A DNA stretch of 64,000 nt from Nephromyces sp. MM_2019 (lineage: Eukaryota; Apicomplexa; Aconoidasida; Nephromycida), in the NCBI GenBank assembly GCA_015657535.1, contig JADHZB010001223.1:31764-95763 (forward strand), written 5' to 3'. Position numbers and translations under genes: made by a program. The notes under the pieces were generated by a model that saw only the letters and a list, made by a program, of their open reading frames with translations, ran no database searches and was not told where the DNA came from. Positions 25,689 to 36,785 of this stretch are shown piece by piece (the first letter of the stretch is position 1; every line of letters begins with the position of its first letter).

Positions 25689-26367
25689 ATTGGCAAAAAT
25701 ATCGATAAAACGCTGAAAAACAGTGGAAAAAAAATCAGTGATATAGAATACTAAAGCAAGTACAAACTAACTTAGTAATTCGAAAGGAGAATGCATCATT
25801 CCTGTGTTATTAACTAATATAGATTGAACGATTTCAAAGCATAAAAGAGGCTTTAAATGATAAAAAGTATGATTTTTAGATTATAAATCTACTTCTATGC
25901 AGTTGATAGAATTTGCTACATTTCTAGATATTTTTTCTAAACAGTAACTAATACTCCATCGAGATCTGGAAGACAAATTCAATCAGTCTAAAATTTTGCA
26001 TCGGAATTCACACTTGCTGTTTCCTTCGATGTAAAGTATCACGCTGAGAATATCAGAGCAAAAAAGAAAGTGGAATCCTCATCATGAATGCAAGGCAGTG
26101 GCACTCTCCTAAAGAAAGATCCCCATCATGACGAGGATCTTTATTTCATCAAAAAATAACAGAAATTGCTCGTTTGCCCATGATATTAAACACAAAGAAA
26201 AGGTGCCAAGTGCTTCCAAGCAACACAATCAGAAAAGGCTAAAAATGGTAAACACAAGCAATAGAAAGAGTATACTTCAATCACGCGAAGTCATTTAAAA
26301 AATAGAAGTGAAAGAAGAAATGCATTAGAAGGACATGCATACGCCACTTTGTACGCATAATTCAGGT

Positions 26368-26448
26368 GATATCATCATATCATCATGATTACATCACGCC
26401 ATCATCTTCAGCATTACATCTTCATTATCATCATCATCTTCGTCACCC
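26368..26448. repeat. ATC/CAT trinucleotide-rich microsatellite
   Basis: Irregular runs of ATC interrupted by TTC, ACG and GAT. No convincing reading frame uses it. Confidence 0.65.
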
Positions 26449-27539
26449 ACAATATCGCAATTCCTAGTCCCACTTCATTCAAAATCCCAAGTCGAAAAAT
26501 CCAGTATTCTCATAATCTTTTTACAGCCTTCACCACAGTGCATCTCTAACAAAACAGCACACTCCATGGACCCCCTGCGATGGCTACTTAATGCGTGCAC
26601 AGTATGTGTCGAGCAACAGAAGGTGAAACGCAAGCAAAAATATGCAGTATTAAATACAAAACAATCGGTACTGCAGATGACAAAAAAGATCAACTATTTT
26701 CTATATCACATGACAAGAAGAACCGTAAAGAGAAGCAGAAACAACGTGTTTCACAACCTATCAACCTCCGATAAAGTATCTCCCAAATTCAAAAAAAGAT
26801 GAAATCTCCACCCACCAAATCGCTTTCAAGCAGATTAACAAAAACATACACAAAGTACAGCTACTATCCTCGAATGGAAATATTAGCAAAATCATATATA
26901 AGCGGAAAGAATTTATAGAGAGCTAGCCGCGGCGAGGCGGCATTTCTTTTCCACACGCAGTATCGTGACTTTACAGGGAACCTTCCCCACACAAAAAAGC
27001 AGATTTTAAGGGGCTTTTGGAGTTCTAAAATAAGACTGCAGGGTTTCAATTTTTTAACGCCAGTGCGGCTGTATGTTAGCCGCAGCCAAAGACTCAACCA
27101 GTGATTTCTAAAAATAATCCACCCTCTTAAAAAATTAGAAGAAAAACACCCTTTCCCTCATCATGACTTACATCCACAGATGAAAAAGTTTTCCAATCGG
27201 TAAATTTTGGAAAGCACAAGATTAAAATCGTAGCACAAGATTAAAGTCGCAATATAGGTGAGCAAAGGAAGTATTGCGAAAAAGCATAACAAGACCTATC
27301 TTCACTGGTTGGAGGGTGTTTTTTTTTGTGTGTGTGAACTACGGAGAAAAGAGATGCTTCTCGTGGTAGGGGGTAATCTCTACAGCTCAACATACACGAG
27401 GGGGGTGGGTAGCGCGAGAAATTGTCGGCGCCGGGGTGCCGGTTGTTTTGCCAATAGTCGCCAATTCACCGTTTGGCGTGAACGAAAGCGGTGAAGCGCT
27501 TCGCGGGGTATGCAATGCTGCACAACGCAATTTATCGGC

Positions 27540-27790
27540 ACAGACATGCACACCAAGCCAGCACACACAGATTGGCTAAAAGGAAGCGGTATACATTAAA
27601 GTAGCACACACGCACTGGCTACAAGGAAGGGTAAAGTAGCACACACGCTACTTAAAAAGCAGAGGTGCACAACAAGGCAGCACACATGTACTGGCTAAAA
27701 AGAAGGGTCATATATTAAAGCAGCTCATATGCACACACATAAAAAGCAAGGGGTATACACTAAAGCAGCACACACACATAAAGACACAGG
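27540..27790. repeat. Degenerate CA-rich tandem repeat, unit roughly 40-60 bp
   Basis: Recurring blocks of GCAGCACACA, then CACTGGCTA, AAAAGGAAGGG and TATACATTAAA in the same order, about five times with insertions and losses. Confidence 0.65.
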
Positions 27791-27932
27791 AGCATAGGCT
27801 TCAAACCACACATAAGATCACAGAACTAGTCAGTTTCCAGAAGCATTTTAGAAAGATTTCGTGCCACTGCGTTACTCACTGGTGTTAGCTGAATGACTGG
27901 CTTCCACATTTTAATGTTACTGCTGGCAGCCA

Positions 27933-27962
27933 GTGTGTGTATGCGTGTGTGTGTGTGTGTGC
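27933..27962. repeat. GT microsatellite
   Basis: Near-perfect (GT)n with a single TATGC interruption. The orientation is opposite to the CA-rich block just to the left. Confidence 0.8.
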
Positions 27963-30900
27963 ATATCTTCTTTATGATTCTAGCAGATGGCAGCAGCCAG
28001 TGATGCAGGATGCTGATGTCAACAAGGTGGAGAATTTTTAAAGGATAGTACTGATATATTTGCGATGTAAATCTATATATAGCAGTTATTTTTTTGTGAA
28101 CTACTAATGCAAAAAATGCGTCTTCTGTGCGTGTTGGAGTTGATATCTTTCGTGTATTTGTGTGCTGGAGTTTGGGTTTCTTCTGTGCGTATTGGAATTG
28201 AGATCTTCTATTTGTGATTTTTGGGAAATTTAACTTAATATTAGGTGACCGGTCTCTAGTACCATCACTCATAGGCTGGAAAATGTATTGAAGCAACCGT
28301 AGTCAAAAAAAACCTTTACTCAGAACGGATTGTGTAGATTTGCTCACAAAAAGCTGCCTTTGCAGTGGTAGCTTATATATATGTATCCAGATTGTTGCGC
28401 TACAGTGACACACCCAAGTATCTGGGAGTGCTCTAGTAACACATACCACCGATACTAGCTTCCCATTACCATCTCTTAATTTAGACAGTTTCCCAGCATT
28501 ACACTTACTCTTTATGCTGCTCTTTCAGAAGGAAAAATTGTATTTTAAGCGCTTTTGTACTGAGTAACTGTAACATCAATCTTAAAGGGCACACTGACAA
28601 ACGCCAACACGTAGGCAGCTTAGCAATATAAAGCGTATAATTACAAGCAAACATGCAGTAGCAACGGGAGTGAGCAGCTGAACTCAAAAATTATCGGAGG
28701 GTCATAACAGGGAAACTAACTTACCAAAAATTTGGTATTTGCGATGAAATTTTACCTGACTTTCCAAAAGACTAGCACATTTTTTGTAGTTCACCCCCTT
28801 TGATGAGCAGCACAGTTATAGGCAGCTTAGCTCAGGTTCTAGGCAACTACTGGTATTGTGACACTTTGACCTTGAATCTTATACTATTTACTGGTACCTT
28901 TTCTGTATACATTTTAAGTTAAGTAATTCTTATCCAAGCTTCGATGCTTTAGCAGATTACAAGGGCGGTTAGAGTATACGAGCCAATATTAACGGCCTTT
29001 ATGTAATGCCCTGAACACCATCTTACTCTGTTAGTGCTAGTGGACACTTCTTATTATGCCATCCACAATCCTGCTGGTGGCTTTTTATTTGAAACTATGA
29101 GGACGCTATTTTCATTAGCCGGCCTTCGTGCGCCTGCAGGTATAGCCTTCTTCTAGACAATGTTAGTTACAAAGTTATGACTGCCGGCACATGTTAATTT
29201 ATGCTGGTACCACTTGATCAAACATACGAAATACTGATGATTCCCACGTGACAGCACTGATACTACATTAGAATTCCATAAAATACGCCAAATTTGTGCA
29301 GCATGATGCTGTCAAACATACTTATATCGATTTGCAGAAAGTAACCAGATGTGCTAGGGAGCCAGTTATTTTCAGTACACACACAGAGACATTGCCAAGA
29401 CACTATGCAGGGGTCAATCCAACTACAAAAACTCCTTTTAAGCAAACAATGTTCGACAAAAATCATAGTGGAAGCATCGGTGTGCCGCGCAACGGGATAT
29501 CTAAGCACTTTAAAGCCACGCCGATAATCGATGACTATTCAAGCTTGCAATTTCCCCAAAGGGTCCAGCTGAAAACTGAAATTATAGCTTAGAAAGCTCT
29601 AACTCTAAATTTAAAAAAGAATACAACAGTGGATCAGCAAGTAGAATAACTTACACATTCAGGCACTTTTTGCACTATTGTTGCCTTCAGAAATGCTTGA
29701 GTGATGAGAATTTTCCCACAATCAGCACTTTTATTTTTGCCTTAAGAAATAATTAAATGACGACCATCATGCCACAATCAACTTCAAAAAAACTATCTTG
29801 CTTTAATGTCTATATAACACTTGGCACGGAGAAAAACACCTACATAATTAAGGCTAGTGTGAATCAGAGTGGGAATCCCTTAGGCAAGACGGCACTAAAC
29901 TACGTAGCTTTTCACCACAGCAATCAATTGGGCTGGGACTATCGTTGAAGCAAAACTATGAATTGGCCCGGAGTAGGGGTATATGTACTTTTGAATGTTG
30001 CTAGGCAGTTGCTCCTCATAAGCATAACGCTTTTAAGGTGTTTACAGCATTTCAGGCATCTTTCCTGAGTAGGCGACTTTATTCTTTGAAACATCAAATT
30101 GTATTATGCCTTAAAAACCTGCTTAGATACCAAAATGCGAAGGGAATAGAGCATACCCTAAGGGCAGGTTTCCTAAGAATCATCCTAACAACCATCATAG
30201 ATTCAAGGCACCGTTTGGAAGTGATGTAGAGAGATGAACGTAAAACTTGGCATGCGGCCGCACTCATCAAAAAATTTATCAAGCAGAACTTTCCCTAGAC
30301 CTTGGAGTTGGTAAGCCCTAAAAGAGGCCAAACACTTCCCCTAATACATATTTATACACGCTTGTAGCAATATGAGTGTCACAAAAGGTGGCAGTCCTTC
30401 TATCTTAATCCATAAAAATACCACAATGCCTAACAATCTCGTGCTTTTTAATCATCGCTTGCATTCTATATTTTTATCATACCGTGAAAAAAATATATCG
30501 CTAAAAGTTTAGCTGACAAAAAAAAGCCACCTATGGGGAACAATGGCTCAAAAATACTGCATCATTCTATTTAAGCAGTCAACGAAGATGGGTCCTTCAA
30601 GGAGGTAGGAGGTACACTGAACTTCCATAACCAGCTTACAAGATTGCTCCTCAGGAATCTAGTTCCGCGGCCGATTCTTTCATCTGTGTAAGCAAATAAA
30701 GCAGAAAAAAACGCTTAAGCACATCAAGGCGTGGCTTAAAATTCGGTAGTTTTTACATCATAAAAATATGCAACAAGAGATAAAACACGTCGCACTACCG
30801 CCACGCATCAACGGGAAAAAGACTCTTCGCATTCAAGCTGCTGCAGCGAATAGTCAGCGCCGAAGAAAAGGTGAATAAAGCGAAACAGCAAATTTAGATA

Positions 30901-31018
30901 CCTGAGGAAAACATAAATTTATAGTCATTTCTTCAGCTAAAACAGAGTGGTACTATTAAATAAACAAAAAATTCTGCATGGTTTACATGCGAAAATTAGT
31001 GCAAAGACACTAAAAGCT

Positions 31019-34000
31019 TCAAAAAAAATACAGCGTCACACGCGAACATGCACAAGAAAAACTAACGGTTTCCAGCAGAGAGAGGCAGTCCTCAAACACT
31101 AATTTAGCTGCTTTAAAGTGTTGGAAGAGTTTCACATCAATTTGAGAATCAGGAAGTCTCATGATGAATCCTTTATTATTCATGGTAGAAGTTTCAGAAC
31201 CTTCATTAACCTCGCCACATTCTTTCTGATCACATGACCTAGACTCCGAAAGTGACTTTGCATCATGCTCTTCAACCGTTTCGAAACCGAGGCAATTAGC
31301 TAGTATTACTGACGTGTTTCTTGCGCTGTTTATTCTTGATGTAAAAATTTCGTCTATCTGTCCTTTCAACGTGTACAGGCTGAGCGATTCGGTATTGTGA
31401 TTCTCTAGCTCTTCGCATAGCTTAATGAATAATCTGATATAAATAAGCATATCATCAATCGGCTCGTCAAGGTAGCATAAGTCCGACACGGTGACTCTAA
31501 GTCGCTCTAGCAAATGAAACAGAGTAGAGTCCTTTGTAACATCACCCCTCGAGGTATCAGAAGAATCCCGGCTCGTGGAAACAGCAACATTTCCTGCATA
31601 ATAAAAGTTTTGAGTTCCTTCACAGCCGATGATATAATGAACAATAAGTTGAGCGTAGATGAGGGTAAAAGCAGCAAAAAATGTCAAAAAAATATTAAAA
31701 GATGGATGAGGAAGAAGAATAACAGAAAATTTCCAAGAGGCCAAAACGGGTGAAAAAACAAAATTTCTTGTAGAAAAACTTCAAAAAATTGCTTCGTTAT
31801 TTTCGAAAGCAACTGAGCCCATAAGTGTAAACTGAAAGTAGTTATGAAGAAGTGCAAAAAAAAATTACCAGAAGTTGCTGAATTGAGGTTGCTAACAGCA
31901 TGAGAATTGTTGGAGTGGGCTGCCACATGATTATCAAAACCAAGACGGCCTCCTAGCGACGACTGCATGCTCTGAGAGGAATATTTGAAAGAAAAGACGC
32001 TTATTGTTCTAAAGCAGAGTATAGCTCACTACAGTGTGCGAGTAAACAAATCCCACACACAAACATCTCATGCATGCATCAATTGAATTAGATGTGGTTA
32101 TTGATAAATATGTCTCATCTGCAAATCTACTTAAAAGAATTACCTGAATTTTTTTCAGTTCTCACTGCAAACTAGAGCCTAATAGTCTGCATAATAACCT
32201 CACACACCAATGCTTATAACAAAACTCACGTGTAATAACACACAAAACTAAAGCAATTTACTTGTAAAGTTCTCAAGGCCAAAACAAGCAAACTTTTTCA
32301 TTTTTTGGGCACGTATAAATACCTTCAATAGAGGCAATATAAATTTTCCTAACTCAGTCTGCAGGACTTCCCGAGGTAGATCTGTAATGTAACTTGGGAT
32401 ATCCGAGCCAATCAAGAAATTGCATACTTCTTGACTAAAGTTGTTGCAATTCCACTCAATTATATCATAAGATTGCATAGTGAAACGAGGGCTTATCTCA
32501 TCCAAATATCTAAAAATAGCAAACAAATTATCATATAAAACGAAAAAAAAAGGTCCAAAAATGGTGAATCTCTAGGCTGACTATGAATGAAAATTAGAAT
32601 AATCTGAGCTGAAATTGTGTGTGTCATATCGCAAGAATGAAAAACAGATAATCACAAAAAAAAAGAGAGCGACTTGAGAAGCATTTTATGGGATGCTTAT
32701 CCAGCCAACTATGCAAAGCTGAAAAGCAGTTTTAGTAACTTATTACTCAAAGAAAAGCTCCTTTTCTATCCCGGTATATCCCATCTCATGAACTCTCAAA
32801 GCTCTTAGCCCAGACGCACTTTCAAACTCTCCGACTGAAGCACTACATATGCCACCACCTAAAAAGGATTCAATTGATGAAGACTAGGATCACAATTTTA
32901 TATGTAAAAATAAAGCAAATTTCGAGAATTTGATAAAGAATCAGCAAACTCAATTAAAACAGGACGATTCAAAAAATGATAGCGAAAAATTGTGTGTGTG
33001 TCAAGCATAGCAAGCAATCATGAAGAAAATGAGAGTGAAAAATTCTCTGTGTATCTACGAAAGCAGTTGATGCTTGTTGCATGCACACAATGAATCATAA
33101 ATCAAAGAGGCATCAATTTCTCGTATTTGGCTTAAAAATAACATAATAAATACATCATTTCATCAAGAGACTTCGTGGCCACTTGTCTCATTCCCTATAT
33201 TTCATGAAGAAAGCTTATAAAAAGCTCTACAAAACAAGGAATCTTATTGCAAGAAAAAAAAATGGAAATCTCAAAAACATTAAAGTATAAACAAATAAAA
33301 GCACACACACGCTTCTCTCAACAAAAAATGTGCCTTTTCTTAAAGCTTATTCATATAAATCAGCAAGCGATACAAAACAAATTCAACAGTTTGAAGATAA
33401 TAGCAATAACATATACATAAAGACAACGAATCAACAAAATTTCCATATAAAGCAGCATTATATTATACAAATAGGTAAGCACATAGCAGCAAAGGTAGCA
33501 TTTTTTTCAGCATCCTAATACAAACAGGTAAATAGAAACAAATTCATACAAAAAACGCCACAAATCAACGATGCACTTTGAAACATGAAAAAAATTAAAC
33601 TAGGGACTTACACACCAAAGTAAAACTCTAGGCCATAAACAGTCACTCCTGTGTGCCAAATGCCTTCAAGTTGCTTTCCCAGGAGCATTGGGGCAAAGTT
33701 TTTAGCCCTGGGAAAAAAGCGTAAAATATGTATAATGAGTTAAATATTACACACAAACACGAGCTGTTTAGGTATATATAGTGTGCATAAAAAAATTAAA
33801 AATTTTATTATTTAAATTTAAAAGAATAAAGAAAAGGTCAGCTATCCATACGGGAAACAGAACAAATGATACCGTACGATGTATGTACTTTAAATGAATA
33901 TGTTCAATCCAACATAAATAGCGAAAAACATCTTTTGTATTCGGAACTAAACATATATGATCATGTGTGTGTGTGGGTATGTATATAATTACATCATGTA

Positions 34001-34800
34001 TGCGCGCACACATATATAATCATGACGTAAACCCTTCTTTATCCAACCTTAAGGGGAGAGTTTTACACAAAAAGGATGGGACTCAAATAATTTTCCTACA
34101 AAATGCTATGAAATTTCAAAATTACTACTTCATAAAGAGAAGTAAAAAAAGAATATTTACACAATAAATTATTGAAGGAAATCAAAAAATCAAGAGATTC
34201 CCTTTAAGAATATACAAACCTATAAATCTTTGAAGTGGAAGATTTATCTAGACATAAGACTTAATTGCGAAAAACCTTATGTAGCTGATGAATGTGTTGA
34301 TATTATTAACACACATAGAAACAGAATCAACTTCTAAGATTTTAATATAAAAAATAGAGACTGCTTTGAAAACAATTTACTCAAGACAATCTAATAATGC
34401 AAACAAATTTACTCTATAATAGATTTTTGACTATTTTCATCTATATATCACCCTAATTCTTGAGAAAAAACAAGAGGAAATATTTTAGTGGTTTTTTTTG
34501 GCAGAGTAGTAGTATTGCTATAAATTTTTTTTTAAATGCAATAATTTGTTTATAACCCATTATGTTAAATAAAAGAGCAAAACAGATAATCCATTAACTG
34601 TGTGAATCGCATTCATGGCGCACAACGCTTCAAAAGTATGCTAAAAAAACAAAAAATGTCAAACTCCTAAGAATACTCACAAGTGTACATACACTGTTTA
34701 CTATGAAGCCATCCACTTACATCCCGGCAGAAATATCATAAACTCTCAGCTCCACCTTATGACGTGCAGGTGACTCGTCACCTATATCCGTGGTAGCCAT
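31019..34800 (-). CDS. PPPDE/DeSI-type cysteine isopeptidase with C-terminal PUB domain
   Basis: Exons are 34800-34721, 33707-33616, 32858-32747, 32509-32323, 31971-31869 and 31593-31019; all phases agree, giving 382 residues. Residues 15-150 form a PPPDE (DeSI) papain-like fold: KVELRVYDISAGM, LLGKQLEGIWHTGVTVYG with catalytic His45, FGGGICSASVGEFE, then YDIIEWNCNNFSQEVCNF with catalytic Cys116, and IPSYITDLPREVL. The family removes SUMO or ubiquitin from targets. A 50-residue polar linker follows. Residues about 235-370 resemble a PUB domain: a helical segment with YIRLFIKLCEEL, a CLGF turn after a helix, an acidic insertion, then GFIMRLPDSQIDV and a last helix FKAAKLVFEDCL. PUB domains bind the tail of the AAA ATPase p97/Cdc48. 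The stop at 31019 may be read-through past a possible donor near 31067, so the extreme C-terminus is uncertain. Confidence 0.92.
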
Positions 34801-35835
34801 ATTAACTCTAGGATTGCTTTATATATCACAGGATATTGCTATAGCCTGGGTTTTAATAAAAAAAAATGTGCAAAAAGGATGGGATGATTTCTTTCAGCTG
34901 CGGATCTTTCAAAGCAAAAAATCATATAAATAAGGGTAGTTTCAGGGGGTTAAGCTAGTACGCTTGAGATGTTAATGATCAGTAGAGAACAAAAAAGTTT
35001 TGGCATGAAAAAAAATTCAACTGTTTCATTCATATGTAGCACCTACAGTATCAATCAGGAAAAGAAGCGGAAAAAGACGTCTCGTGAACAAGGAGGAACA
35101 GGTAACATACAGTTTCCTATTTTGTATCAGACAGGAATTTCGTAGCAGGCACGTTGGAGCACACACTTTTCAAAGGGGGGAAGTCACGTTTTCTGAGTAA
35201 AAAATATCCAATATTATGGGCATATTCCACAGGTATTTTGTGAATAATTGGAATAATTGTAATTATCAAAAAAAAAATTATAAAATTATTATATGTCATA
35301 TAATACTAAAAAAGCCAATAATAATCCAGACTTACAATGGAATAATTAGCATTATATGAGAGGAGTTGAAACAGCAAAATAATTGTTTCTTTTCGGAGAA
35401 AAGTTAAGGTTTTTACCAAAAAATATTAATTATAAAACATGAAAAAATATAATTTTGGAGCTGCTCCATCTACCTGCTTTTAATACTTTTTTTCAGAATA
35501 TTTTTCACTATTCTTTTGCTATGCATTTAAATTACCCTTTGTGGTAAACATACTTATTAAATTCTTAATATCAAATGTTCTTTCACCAGCAAAAATTCAT
35601 ATCCAGAACTGCAGAAAAAAAAATCTTTGAAATGAACAAAAATGGCTGCTATACATCTCCAAGTAGGCAAAAAATTAATACAGAGATTTCCCAAGCATTG
35701 TATCGCCGTGGAATGTTAAACTGTTGCACTTATAAACTTAGCGGAACACACAATTAACTCAGTATGGCATCCTCCCACTCAATATACATATCCACAAATC
35801 CCGATAAATAAACAACTCTGTTGCGAAATAGGAAG

Positions 35836-35995
35836 CAGCACCATCACCGTTATCATAGACACTATTATCATCTTCTACATCATGATAACAATAATCGGAA
35901 TCACCATCACGACCATCTTCACCATCATCAGCACCACCACCATCATCTGCCATCCATCGTCTTCATCATCATCCTTCATCCATCATCTCCTTCCA
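35836..35995. repeat. ATC/CAT trinucleotide array
   Basis: Long imperfect run of ATC/ACC/ATT triplets. On the plus strand it reads as a His-rich frame, on the minus strand as an Asp/Gly-rich frame. Neither shows a gene context, so I treat it as a simple repeat. Confidence 0.8.
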
Positions 35996-36617
35996 CCATC
36001 TTCCATAACGGTTCTCCCACAGTAGCCATCCCACCAAGAGCAGATATTCCGAAAACTGCACTTCTCTTGCTCTGCATTATACCTCGTGGCAACAGAGAAG
36101 AACTCAATGCTAACATCATAACAGCAGCTTTAGTAGCTCTTTCCACAGATATTGCTACTGCAAACTATTCAATATCTACTTTTTTGAGTTAATCATGACA
36201 CAGCACATCTTTTCTTTCAATCTTTTCTCTCTGGATAAGATAGAGACATACACAACTCCCTCATAATGACCCATATCTAATGCCAATTATTAGAAAACCA
36301 AACAAAAAGAGCATATACGCACAAAAGGCAGGCTATTAACGCTCTCACAGTGCTCTGAGATGTAGTTTTAAAGCAAACAGAAACAAAAAATTTTAACCGA
36401 GTATACGTATAACGGTATAATCAACAGCAAAAACAGGACCGAGATCAAAGAAAGCGAAAGACAGGAATTTTTGTTGAAAGTGTGGAAACCAAGTCTTTTC
36501 CCATTTACTTTGCTGTTTATGTAGTACCTCACAAGTTAAGCAGACATGAAGCAGTCACAAATCTCGGGAGTTCTTGAAACGGAAGAACAAGAGGTACAAG
36601 AGGGGGATATTTTTGAG

Positions 36618-36785
36618 TGAAGACGGTAGATATCACAGGAGAGAGGTGTAACAGGGGAGGAAATATGAGAATTCCGTAGGATGAAGAAGGTAGATATCAC
36701 GTCAAAGAGTTGTAAGAGGGAGGAAAATTTGATAATCTCGTAGAATGAAGATGGTAGGTACCACGAAAGAGATGTACCTCACGAA
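36618..36785. repeat. 64-bp tandem repeat, about 2.6 copies
   Basis: Copies start TGAAGANGGTAGATATCAC at 36618, 36682 and 36746, exactly 64 bases apart, followed by GAGAGG-, GGGAGGAAA- and CTCGTAGAA-like blocks. Confidence 0.85.

Larger units (their letters stand above)
25715..31018. other. Long stretch without a supported gene
   Basis: Holds a near-palindrome (26115-26142), an ATC/CAT-rich microsatellite (about 26368-26448), a CA-rich degenerate repeat (27540-27790) and a GT microsatellite (27933-27962). If ADI1 has upstream exons they should be here on the minus strand; I searched for class II aldolase motifs and did not find them. Confidence 0.4.

Noticed and set aside
26475..26693. Minus-strand frame with CAVLLEMHCGE as a possible MtnB exon (family: CAVLVRRHG)
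   Set aside because: The active-site HG-V-Y-V-W-G pattern is absent and no paired splice sites fit the phase.
27826..28296. 156-codon minus-strand open frame
   Set aside because: It runs through the GT microsatellite and a degenerate repeat, and shows no domain or start context.
35821..36192. His-rich 123-codon plus-strand frame and Asp-rich minus-strand frame
   Set aside because: Both are translations of an ATC trinucleotide array, with no splice or homology support.
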